A stretch of DNA of 13,993 nt from an uncultured Selenomonadales bacterium. Its GTDB lineage: Bacteria; Bacillota; Negativicutes; Selenomonadales; Selenomonadaceae. Under the pieces are notes generated by a model that searched no databases, was not told where the DNA came from, and saw nothing but the letters and a program-made list of their open reading frames with translations. Below are positions 1-6,968 of this stretch, one piece after another. Location of the stretch: positions 1-13,993 of the forward strand of contig CALGGP010000128.1 in the NCBI GenBank assembly GCA_937915885.1. The letters run 5' to 3'. The translations under genes and the position numbers were made by a program. Positions within the stretch are counted from its first letter, which is position 1. Each line of letters begins with the position of its first letter.

Positions 1-2
1 TT

Positions 3-1190
3 GCGGCGGCGAATCCGTTTACGGACGTTCCGCGCGGACATTGGGCGTATGACGCAGTGATGCAACTTGCCGAAGCAGGAATCATCGAAGGTTACGGTGA
101 CAATACCTTCCTCGGCAATCGTAACATCACGCGCTACGAGATGGCGCAGATGGTCGCCAAGGCACTCGCTCGTGTACCGCAGACTCAGGTCACCGGTTCC
201 AGTCGCACGGCGCTCGATAGTCTCACCGCCGAATTCCAAGATGAGCTCAACAACCTCGGCGTCCGCGTGTCGGAACTCGAAAAATATGCGGATAAAGTTG
301 TGATCCACGGCGAATTGCGCTATCGCTATTGGAGCCGTCGCACCGAGCAATCGGATCGCAGCACATACAAAAAGAACACTGACAACTTCCAATTCCGCAT
401 TTTGCCGACGGCGACCGTCAACGACCATTGGAAATTGAAAGCGCGTTTGCAGGCCGCCAATAACATGAAGACCAACGAAAGCGGCGACTTCGCAATGAAG
501 TTCGGCTATGCGGAAGGTACTTACGACAAATTTAAAGTCAATGTCGGTAAGATGCCGATTTACTCTAACGTCGACGACGGTCTCGTCATCGATGATTTCT
601 TCAGCGGCGCGCAACTCGAAATCGGCAGCAAGTTGAAATTCTTAGCCGAGGGCGGTCGTTGGAAGGATGATGACGTTATCAGCAACGATCCCGCCAGCTA
701 TTGGGGCGGCGAGCTGTCTTATGACAACGGTAAACTTTATGTCGGCGGTTCGTACAGACATTTCAACAGCGACGATTTCAAGACGCGCGCCCGTTACAAT
801 ACACACGGCAAAGCGGAAGATGACGCCAACATTTGGTCGGCGGGCATGACGTACAAGATCGGCTCGAGCGTGAAGGTCGCTTACTCCTACGCCGACAACA
901 CCAAAGCCGACGATTATCACAGCGCTTGGAACGCCGGCTTGAGCTACAAGGGCGCGGATAAATCGAAAGGTTCTTGGGGCGCGGGCGCGTTCTACCGTCG
1001 GCTCGGAGCAAACGCGGCGCTCGTTCCGACTTACGATACGGCGATGAGCAATGCCAAGGGCGTCGACCTGTATCTGCAGTGGGCGCCGTTCCAAAATACT
1101 TTGACTCAGATCAATTACTTCAAGGGTGACAGTCTCGAGAACGATCGCGACGTCGATGTGCTCTTCGGACGCGTCAGCTTCTTCTTCTGA
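3..1190 (+). CDS. SLH-domain outer-membrane porin, OmpM type (5' end missing)
   Basis: A beta-barrel porin probably forming diffusion channels in the outer membrane while its periplasmic SLH domain binds peptidoglycan-linked polymer, the known role of OmpM proteins in Negativicutes. The frame is open from base 3 with no start, so the gene begins left of the window. The visible protein has about 395 residues. It opens with Ala-Ala-Ala-Asn-Pro, which looks like a signal-peptidase site, so probably only the signal peptide is lost. Residues 4-55 are one SLH domain (FTDVPRGHWAYDAV, then ITRYEMAQMVAKAL). Residues 70-99 are a short heptad-like helix (LTAEFQDELNNLGVRVSELE). From about residue 100 alternating hydrophobic/polar strands begin (VIHGELRYRYW) and run to the end, VDVLFGRVSFFF, whose terminal Phe is the usual outer-membrane assembly signal. 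A GTG at 57 and an ATG at 60 lie inside the SLH domain and are not the real start. A terminator follows at 1224. Confidence 0.93.
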   Translation, partial: AAANPFTDVPRGHWAYDAVMQLAEAGIIEGYGDNTFLGNRNITRYEMAQMVAKALARVPQTQVTGSSRTALDSLTAEFQDELNNLGVRVSELEKYADKVVIHGELRYRYWSRRTEQSDRSTYKKNTDNFQFRILPTATVNDHWKLKARLQAANNMKTNESGDFAMKFGYAEGTYDKFKVNVGKMPIYSNVDDGLVIDDFFSGAQLEIGSKLKFLAEGGRWKDDDVISNDPASYWGGELSYDNGKLYVGGSYRHFNSDDFKTRARYNTHGKAEDDANIWSAGMTYKIGSSVKVAYSYADNTKADDYHSAWNAGLSYKGADKSKGSWGAGAFYRRLGANAALVPTYDTAMSNAKGVDLYLQWAPFQNTLTQINYFKGDSLENDRDVDVLFGRVSFFF

Positions 1191-1223
1191 TCGACAATCA
1201 AAAACAATCGGATATAAATTTAT

Positions 1224-1244
1224 GCCCCTTCGCGGGGCTTTTTT
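1224..1244 (+). terminator. Rho-independent terminator after the porin gene
   Basis: A perfect 5-bp stem, GCCCC (1224-1228) with GGGGC (1234-1238), and loop TTCGC are followed directly by six T's (1239-1244). It lies 33 bases after the porin stop codon, so it separates the porin transcript from the reductase gene. Confidence 0.85.
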
Positions 1245-1260
1245 GTATAAAAAAATTATT

Positions 1261-1264
1261 GGAG
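1261..1264 (+). promoter_or_regulatory. Ribosome binding site of the aldo/keto reductase
   Basis: GGAG lies 11 bases before the ATG at 1276. It fixes that ATG as the start. The frame stays open upstream to 1126, but that stretch overlaps the porin gene and the terminator, and its residues do not resemble the family. Confidence 0.7.
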
Positions 1265-1275
1265 TGATAACAGTT

Positions 1276-2424
1276 ATGCATTACAGGACGCTTGGCAACA
1301 CAGGTTTGCAGGTCAGCGAGATCGGATTGGGTTGCGAGGGATTTTCCGAAGAAAATTTTTCGATGGCTCAAAAACTTTTCGATGTCGCCGAGCAGAACGG
1401 GATCAATTATTTCGATCTCTACGCGTCGAATCCCGCCGTTCGCTCCGCCGTCGGCAACGCAATGCTCGGTCGTCGCGACAAATTCATCGTTCAATCGCAT
1501 ATCGGCTCGATTTGGGTCGACGGTCAGTATAAGCGCACGCGCAAGATTGACGAAGTCCGCGCGGGCTTTGATGAGATGCTCCGCCTGCTTAAGACTGATC
1601 ACATCGAAATCGGAATGATCCATTACTGCGACGATCTCAAGGATTGGGATCGGATCGTCAAGGGCGGGACGCTCGACTTCGCCCGTCAGATGAAAGCCGA
1701 AGGCAAAATCAAACACATCGGCATGAGCAGTCATAATCCTCAAGCGGCGTTGGCGGCGGTCGAGAGCGGCTCGATCGAAGTGCTGATGTTCAGCGTCAAT
1801 CCGTGCTACGATCTCATGCCGCCGTCGGAGGATGTCGAGCAATTGTGGGCTCCCGAGAATTACGAACATCAACTCGTCAACATGGACCCCGACCGTCAAA
1901 AATTATATGAGACATGTCAGCGGCTCGGCGTCGGGATCACCGTCATGAAATGCTTCGGCGGCGGCGATCTCCTCGACGCTCAACTGTCGCCCGCAGGCGC
2001 GGCTTTGACTGTCAATCAGTGCATTCATTACGCGTTGAGTCGACCGGCAGTCGCCGTCGTGTTGGCGGGCGCTCACTCCGTCGAGCAGTTGAAACAATCG
2101 CTGGCTTATGAGACGGCGTCGGACGCGGAAAAAGATTTTGCCACGGCGTTTGCGTCATTCCCCAAGATCAGTTGGAGCGGGCATTGCATGTATTGCAGTC
2201 ACTGTGCACCGTGCCCGAAGAAGATCGATATCGCCTACGTGACGAAGTTTTTGAATCTGACGAAGGCGCAAGCGTCCGTGCCCGAGACCGTTCGGGAGCA
2301 TTATGCGGCGTTGGAGCATCACGCGGGCGAGTGCATGCAGTGCGGCGTGTGCGAGACGCGTTGTCCCTTCGATGTCGAGATCAGAAAAAATATGCGCGAG
2401 GCGGCATCGACCTTCGGCTATTGA
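1276..2424 (+). CDS. Aldo/keto reductase family oxidoreductase with two C-terminal [4Fe-4S] motifs
   Basis: A 382-residue cytoplasmic oxidoreductase of the aldo/keto reductase fold joined to a ferredoxin-like tail (COG1453 type). It starts YRTLGNTGLQVSEIGLG, the standard first strand of the family. The catalytic-site segment is YFDLY (Asp47, Tyr49) and the active-site histidine is probably His116 in IGMIHY. At the place where the family usually has its catalytic lysine (pattern TK) the sequence reads QSHIG, so His75 seems to stand in. The tail holds Cys304, 307, 310 and 313 followed by Pro, and Cys353, 356, 359 and 363 followed by Pro, enough for two [4Fe-4S] clusters. This suggests electron transfer to or from ferredoxin rather than simple NADPH chemistry; the substrate is unknown. 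The gene stands alone between two terminators, and I see no convincing promoter of its own. Confidence 0.92.
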   Translation: MHYRTLGNTGLQVSEIGLGCEGFSEENFSMAQKLFDVAEQNGINYFDLYASNPAVRSAVGNAMLGRRDKFIVQSHIGSIWVDGQYKRTRKIDEVRAGFDEMLRLLKTDHIEIGMIHYCDDLKDWDRIVKGGTLDFARQMKAEGKIKHIGMSSHNPQAALAAVESGSIEVLMFSVNPCYDLMPPSEDVEQLWAPENYEHQLVNMDPDRQKLYETCQRLGVGITVMKCFGGGDLLDAQLSPAGAALTVNQCIHYALSRPAVAVVLAGAHSVEQLKQSLAYETASDAEKDFATAFASFPKISWSGHCMYCSHCAPCPKKIDIAYVTKFLNLTKAQASVPETVREHYAALEHHAGECMQCGVCETRCPFDVEIRKNMREAASTFGY

Positions 2425-2432
2425 AAAGCAAT

Positions 2433-2453
2433 GCGTAATTCGTAATGCGTAAT
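2433..2453 (+). repeat. Triple 7-bp direct repeat NCGTAAT
   Basis: Three perfect head-to-tail units, GCGTAAT TCGTAAT GCGTAAT, lie 8 bases after the reductase stop codon. They sit at the edge of a GC-rich intergenic segment and may mark the border of a dispersed repeat element. No function can be read from the sequence. Confidence 0.6.
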
Positions 2454-2497
2454 GAAAGGGCGCTGACGCCGCAGGGTGGGAACCTCAGGCTCATTTG

Positions 2498-2543
2498 GGC
2501 GCCGACCTCCGTGGGCGGGAGCGGCGGCGGCGCCTTTTTTTTT
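2498..2543 (+). terminator. GC-rich hairpin with a nine-T tract, terminator of the reductase gene
   Basis: GGCGCCG (2498-2504) pairs with CGGCGCC (2528-2534), with weaker pairing inside, and is followed by nine T's (2535-2543). It is the only terminator-like structure between the reductase stop codon (2424) and the next gene. Confidence 0.7.
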
Positions 2544-2563
2544 CGCCGCCCTTTTGTTGACAG

Positions 2564-2611
2564 TGAAACTTTCGAGGGTGGGTGGGCGGGATTAATTTTT
2601 AATGAAACTTT
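2564..2611 (+). repeat. Pair of TGAAACTTT direct repeats upstream of the RTX peptidase gene
   Basis: TGAAACTTT occurs at 2564-2572 and again at 2603-2611, 39 bases apart and just upstream of the -10 box at 2636. It could be a regulator binding site or chance; nothing else in the window supports either reading. Confidence 0.3.
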
Positions 2612-2635
2612 AAGTGTCCTCTCATTATCGACCGT

Positions 2636-2641
2636 TATAAT
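2636..2641 (+). promoter_or_regulatory. Consensus -10 box of the RTX peptidase gene
   Basis: A perfect TATAAT. Transcription would begin near 2648, leaving about 30 bases of leader that includes the ribosome binding site at 2663. No good -35 box is seen at 16-18 bases' distance (AGTGTC at 2613-2618 is poor), so an activator may be needed. The position means the ATG at 2645 would lie at or before the transcript start, which argues for the GTG at 2678 as the start. Confidence 0.55.
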
Positions 2642-2662
2642 GCCATGAAAAATATCACATCG

Positions 2663-2668
2663 AAAGGA
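2663..2668 (+). promoter_or_regulatory. Ribosome binding site that selects GTG 2678 as the start
   Basis: AAAGGA lies 9 bases before GTG 2678. The stretch TCGAAAGGATTGATCATCGTG (2660-2680) resembles the leader of the second RTX gene, where TCGAAAAGGAGTGA precedes its ATG by a similar distance. The in-frame ATG at 2645 has no ribosome binding site. Confidence 0.7.
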
Positions 2669-2677
2669 TTGATCATC

Positions 2678-5600
2678 GTGGAAGAATTTATCCTCGACAG
2701 CAATACGGTCGCCGCCGGCTCCGACTCCGGCGATACTTTCTACATCGGCACCTCCAATTATCCCGTCGAAAACGTCACCGTCCGCTCCGACGGCGGCAAC
2801 GATCAAATTTACAATCAGAACGGCACGCGCGCTTACATCGACGCGGGCGACGGCGACGATTACATCTACCTCTACAACTCCTCTTCGCAGTCGACCGTCG
2901 TCACCGGCGCGGGCAACGACTCCATCAGCAGTTTCGCCACCGGTCTCACGCAAATTAACGCGGGCGCCGGCTCCAATCTCATTCAGATTTGCGACGACGC
3001 CGATCTCATAATCCGCGCGGAGGGCGCCGCCGACAATCCCGCCGCTTACACTATCGAGTATTTCAACGGCGCATCGATCGGCGGCTCAACGCTCATCGGC
3101 GCGGGCAACGGCGTCCTCAACGGCACCGCCAACGCCGACCTCTTCATTCAAGAGTCCGGCAACAACACCATCGTCAGTTACGGCGGCGAGGATACGATCC
3201 GTTTTGCCGTCAATCGCAGTTCCGTCAACGGCGACGACGTTGTGCTGATCGGCGCTGACGGCAGTCGTCTCGTCGTCAAAAATGCCGCCGGTCATACGCT
3301 CACCGTCCAAGCCAACGAAAATTCTTCGGCAATCGCCTCCGTCTGCGGCGGCGCCTATACCACATCGCCTCAAGACGTGATCAAGAAATTCATGCACTCG
3401 CTCAATAACACAACGCTCGTCGGCATCGACGCTGTCAATGAGGCAGTCCGCGCGGCGTCCGACGGTGCGTATTTGTCCGTCAACGCGTTGATCTCCGATA
3501 TGACGCTCGACGCTCGAAATCACGGCGCCAATAATTTTCTTCGCGACGATTGCGGGATCATTTTGGACAATCAAGATACGGGCGCGATCAGCGGTTGGGA
3601 TGCGGGCGGCTCGACCGTCAAAACCGATGAATCGATTGTACCCGAGGACGGCGCGATGCTCAGTTTTAGCGGCAATTCGTTCACCGTCGACGGGCTCACC
3701 GTCAAACTCGATAGAGACTTCAATCGTCTCACGACCGCTCAACAGCAGATCGTTCGCGGGCTTTATACGTGGTGGACGAAGGGCGCGCTCGATCTGATCA
3801 AAGAATCCTACGGCAGCGAATTTTCGTTCGACGAGGGCGATGTAAAAACTTCCGCCAAGACGATCACGCTCGATTTTACAAACACCGGGACGGCGCTGGC
3901 GTTCGTCATGGGCGATGTCATTGACGGCGAGACCTCCGAGGTACTTTCGCTCACCGTCAACATGCGCTATTACAACTCCGTCAGCTCGAACAATGTCAAC
4001 GGCGAGAGCAGCAGCGACACCGCCGGATATCTGGATCGGACGTTGGCGCATGAATTTACGCATGCGATCATGGCGGCGACCGTCAATGATTTTTATTCAT
4101 TGCCCGCATATATCTCCGAGGGCATGGCGGAGTTGACGCATGGGATTGACGACGAGCGCGGCAATGATCTCGAGGCGTTGGCGGAAAATCCGTCGTATAT
4201 AGTGCGGGCGCTGTCGTCGAGCGAGGACAACGTCAATTCGTTCGGAGGCATAAACGCGCCGTCGTATGCGGGCGGATATATGCTGTTGAGATATCTGGCG
4301 AAGAAATTTTCGACGGTCGAGGCAATTGATGATGGGACGGACGACGGCGACAATACTCTCGACAGCGGCGATACGGTTGTTGACGACACCACATCGATTG
4401 AAGACGACACCACATCGATCGAAGACGATACCACGTCGATCGAAGACGACACCACGTCGATCGAAGACGATACCACGTCGATCGAAGACGATACGACCTC
4501 GACGATTGGAGATGATACCGTCGACACTGTTGATAGCGGCGACGGCTCGGCGATATCGAACTCAACGGCAAATACTCTCGTCAGCGGCTCGAGCGCAGCA
4601 GAGAGCATCATCAATAATGCCGCCGACTACGTCACGATCCGCGCGGGCGACGGCGATGATTCTCTCTACAACGGTTATACTCAATACAGCACGGTTGCCT
4701 TCGGCAGCGGCACTGTTCAATCGTACGGCGGCGAATACGTTGTGCTCGACGGCGAGGGCGGCGACGATTATATTTACGTGCAGGACGGCAACCACTCAAC
4801 GATTGACGGCGGCGCGGGCAATGATACCATAATCAACGGCACGGTTGCGGGCGGCGTCATTCGCGAAGGAGCATCGTACATCACGATCAACGGCGGCGAC
4901 GGCAACGACGATATCAGTAACATTGCCTCGGCTGTGAGCATTAACGGCGGGCGCGGCGACGATACCATTTGGAACAATCATTCCGATGATGTGACGATTG
5001 ACGGCGGCGACGGCGACGATCTAATTTCGTTGAGCGCCTACAACGGTGCAACGGTACTCGGCGGCGAAGGCGACGATACAATCACGGGCTCAGGCTCTCG
5101 TCGGATTTATCAATTCACCGATGACGACGATGATGATCTGATCGTCGGCTATCAGTCGAGCGACACCGTTCAGATTCTCGACGACGCCAATTATTTTACG
5201 CTCGAAAGCGGCTCCGACTTGATCGTTTCGCTCGACGGCGGCTCAATTACTCTCGTTGACGCATCCGATAAAACTCTCAACATCGACGGCGGCACCTTCG
5301 ACATCAGTCCGCTTGCCGATCCGTTTACCAATTACACGCCCAATTCGATTCTGAGCGGCACCGCCGACGCCGATTCACTGTATAATTACGCGGGCGGTAC
5401 CACCATTCGCGCGCTCGACGGCGATGATTACATCTTCTCGAGCATCGGCGACGATTACACCGTCAATAACGATTACGGCTACGTCACCATCGACGGCGGC
5501 AACGGCAATGATACCGTCGTCAGCTACGACGCTCACGTCTCCATCAACGCCGGCGCGGGCAATGATCTGATAGACATCGGCAGCCGGTCTGATGTCACCG

Positions 5601-6862
5601 TCAACGTCGGCAACGGCAATAATACCATCACCGGCAACGGCTCAAATCGCCTCTTTATATTCAGCGACGCCGACGCCGCCAACGTCATCACCGCCGTCAA
5701 GCCCAACGATACCATTGTCCTCAACGATGACGAAATTTATTCGACGATCGCCGCCGATGATGATCTGATCATTCGTCTCTCGCACGGGACGATCACTCTT
5801 AACGACGCACACGGATTGCCGCTGAATATCGCGGGCGGTACCGCGTCGATTGAAACCGTCGAGCCCGTCAACGAAGATATCATAAATATCGACTCGAATG
5901 TTTCAATCGCAGGCGGCGACGGCGACGATCTCATCACCAACCTCGGACGCAACGTCACCATCACCGGCGGCGCGGGAGCCGATCGCTTTCAGATGTGGCA
6001 AAATTCCTCCGCGCACATCACCGATCTCACCGACGAGGACGCGCTCGACGTATTTTCGTCCGACACGGGCGGCTTCAATTATTCGATCACGCGCGACGGC
6101 TTGACGCTCACCGACACCGTCAGCTCAATCGGCGTCACGCTCGACGGCGTCACTTCGATTGATGAGGTCGCCGATATCGAAGTCAATCTTTTCGATCTCG
6201 AGGGCAATCGGCAATCCGAAACGACGCTCGGCAATCTCGTGAACGTCGACAGCACTTTGCCCGACGGCGTCAAGCTCAACAAAAAAGGTACGACGCTCAC
6301 CGTCAAAAAATCCTTCGTCGGCACTCTCAACGCCTCATATTACGGCGATTCGATCAAGACGATCAAAGCCTCGTCCAATCCGAATGCGCTCGAGCTGATC
6401 GGCAATGACAATGACAACGTGATCAAGACGTCGAAGGGCGGCTCGACGCTCGACGGGGGCGCGGGCGATGATACTCTCGTCGGCGGCAACGGCTCGGACG
6501 TTTTCATTTACGACGGTCGGGGCGACGATGTGATCAAAAAATATAAGGCGGGCGATTCCGTTATGATCGTCGGCTCGATCGACAACACGAGTATCAAGGG
6601 CTCGAATGTGATCCTCACGGTCGGCGACGGCACTCTTACAATCAAAGGCGCCGCTCGAAAAGAATTGACGATCCTCGAAAGCATTGAAGCCGCCGCATTG
6701 CCCGCCGATGATCCGTTGGCGGAGATTATGTCGACGGAGGCAGCGGTCGATCTCTCGACGGAATTGATAACCCCGTCCGCCCGCTCATGGCAGTTTGCAA
6801 ACGTCAACACTCCGCGCGGAGTGTCCGCCGAACGGTCTCATAAAAATATAACGGATTTTTAA
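2678..6862 (+). CDS. RTX-type calcium-binding protein with an embedded gluzincin metallopeptidase-like domain
   Basis: An acidic protein of 1394 residues, probably exported by a type I system and folding on calcium outside the cell. There is no signal peptide (it begins MEEFILDSN). Order of parts: a short RTX region at about residues 27-110 (DAGDGDDYIYLY); a globular region at about 230-545 containing HEFTHAIM (His458, Glu459, His462) and SEGMAELTHG (Glu481), then GGYMLLRYLAKKF; a linker of DDTTSIE repeats (569-608); and a long series of Gly/Asp-rich beta-roll turns and cap segments from about 655 to 1290. HExxH plus EGxAE some 19 residues later is the zinc-ligand pattern of gluzincins. The surroundings (HAIM, LP, EGxAExxHG, RYL) resemble flagellinolysin and M9 collagenases as I remember them; that is inference. 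The last 60 residues lack RTX motifs and probably carry the secretion signal. I chose GTG 2678 rather than ATG 2645 from the -10 box and ribosome binding site. Confidence 0.85.
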   Translation: MEEFILDSNTVAAGSDSGDTFYIGTSNYPVENVTVRSDGGNDQIYNQNGTRAYIDAGDGDDYIYLYNSSSQSTVVTGAGNDSISSFATGLTQINAGAGSNLIQICDDADLIIRAEGAADNPAAYTIEYFNGASIGGSTLIGAGNGVLNGTANADLFIQESGNNTIVSYGGEDTIRFAVNRSSVNGDDVVLIGADGSRLVVKNAAGHTLTVQANENSSAIASVCGGAYTTSPQDVIKKFMHSLNNTTLVGIDAVNEAVRAASDGAYLSVNALISDMTLDARNHGANNFLRDDCGIILDNQDTGAISGWDAGGSTVKTDESIVPEDGAMLSFSGNSFTVDGLTVKLDRDFNRLTTAQQQIVRGLYTWWTKGALDLIKESYGSEFSFDEGDVKTSAKTITLDFTNTGTALAFVMGDVIDGETSEVLSLTVNMRYYNSVSSNNVNGESSSDTAGYLDRTLAHEFTHAIMAATVNDFYSLPAYISEGMAELTHGIDDERGNDLEALAENPSYIVRALSSSEDNVNSFGGINAPSYAGGYMLLRYLAKKFSTVEAIDDGTDDGDNTLDSGDTVVDDTTSIEDDTTSIEDDTTSIEDDTTSIEDDTTSIEDDTTSTIGDDTVDTVDSGDGSAISNSTANTLVSGSSAAESIINNAADYVTIRAGDGDDSLYNGYTQYSTVAFGSGTVQSYGGEYVVLDGEGGDDYIYVQDGNHSTIDGGAGNDTIINGTVAGGVIREGASYITINGGDGNDDISNIASAVSINGGRGDDTIWNNHSDDVTIDGGDGDDLISLSAYNGATVLGGEGDDTITGSGSRRIYQFTDDDDDDLIVGYQSSDTVQILDDANYFTLESGSDLIVSLDGGSITLVDASDKTLNIDGGTFDISPLADPFTNYTPNSILSGTADADSLYNYAGGTTIRALDGDDYIFSSIGDDYTVNNDYGYVTIDGGNGNDTVVSYDAHVSINAGAGNDLIDIGSRSDVTVNVGNGNNTITGNGSNRLFIFSDADAANVITAVKPNDTIVLNDDEIYSTIAADDDLIIRLSHGTITLNDAHGLPLNIAGGTASIETVEPVNEDIINIDSNVSIAGGDGDDLITNLGRNVTITGGAGADRFQMWQNSSAHITDLTDEDALDVFSSDTGGFNYSITRDGLTLTDTVSSIGVTLDGVTSIDEVADIEVNLFDLEGNRQSETTLGNLVNVDSTLPDGVKLNKKGTTLTVKKSFVGTLNASYYGDSIKTIKASSNPNALELIGNDNDNVIKTSKGGSTLDGGAGDDTLVGGNGSDVFIYDGRGDDVIKKYKAGDSVMIVGSIDNTSIKGSNVILTVGDGTLTIKGAARKELTILESIEAAALPADDPLAEIMSTEAAVDLSTELITPSARSWQFANVNTPRGVSAERSHKNITDF
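4382..4501 (+). repeat. 21-bp minisatellite coding a DDTTSIE linker
   Basis: Five tandem 21-bp units encode Asp-Asp-Thr-Thr-Ser-Ile-Glu, followed by a partial sixth (DDTTSTI). Units differ only at a few third positions (ACC/ACG, GAC/GAT, ATT/ATC). They lie between the peptidase-like region and the main RTX part, as a flexible acidic spacer whose copy number could change by slippage without breaking the frame. Confidence 0.95.
4640..5090 (+). repeat. First main beta-roll block of the RTX peptidase protein
   Basis: Repeated turns of the form GGxGxDxI (RAGDGDDSL, DGEGGDDYI, DGGAGNDTI, NGGDGNDDI, NGGRGDDTI, DGGDGDDLI, LGGEGDDTI) give calcium-binding beta-roll turns, most of them spaced about 18-25 residues. 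The block ends in a cap segment (GSGSRRIYQF, then DLIVSLDGGSITL). Similar but sparser turns continue to 6540. Confidence 0.8.
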
Positions 6863-6884
6863 TCGAAATTTAATCGTTAAGCAC

Positions 6885-6912
6885 TTGACGATCGAAAATT
6901 TTATTGTACAAT
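6885..6912 (+). promoter_or_regulatory. Sigma-A-type promoter of the giant RTX gene
   Basis: TTGACG (6885-6890) and TACAAT (6907-6912) are separated by 16 bases, each one base off consensus. They lie in an AT-rich gap, with transcription expected near 6919 and about 50 bases of leader. This gives the giant gene its own promoter in addition to any read-through from the RTX peptidase gene, after which I see no clear terminator. Confidence 0.75.
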
Positions 6913-6950
6913 GTAATCGTGTTCAGTTATTAATTTTAATTTTTCTATCG

Positions 6951-6958
6951 AAAAGGAG
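6951..6958 (+). promoter_or_regulatory. Ribosome binding site of the giant RTX gene
   Basis: AAAAGGAG lies 10 bases before ATG 6969. It picks that ATG over GTG 6958 and ATG 6962, which are too close and open frames that do not resemble RTX proteins. Confidence 0.8.
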
Positions 6959-6968
6959 TGAATGATTT

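Noticed and set aside
1191..1218. Promoter for the reductase (TCGACA, 16 bases, TATAAA)
   Set aside because: The boxes look fair, but transcription would begin at about 1225, inside the porin terminator, so the RNA would start within the hairpin. Possible but not supported.
1126..1275. N-terminal extension of the reductase
   Set aside because: It would overlap the porin gene and cross a terminator. The family's first strand starts right after ATG 1276, which has a ribosome binding site.
2557..2562. TTGACA as a -35 box for the RTX peptidase gene
   Set aside because: A perfect hexamer, but the sequence 16-18 bases downstream is GGTGGGTGGGC-like with no -10 box, and TATAAT at 2636 is much too far away.
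2445..2648. Small open frame on the plus strand in the intergenic region
   Set aside because: It runs through the hairpin and T-tract, has no ribosome binding site, and translates GC-rich non-coding sequence.
2381..2953. Minus-strand open frame across the intergenic region and the start of the RTX gene
   Set aside because: It overlaps two genes and a terminator, and its residues are the antisense image of RTX repeats plus low-complexity sequence.
4382..4501. CRISPR-like array
   Set aside because: The 21-bp units are contiguous with no spacers, are in frame, and encode a regular peptide.
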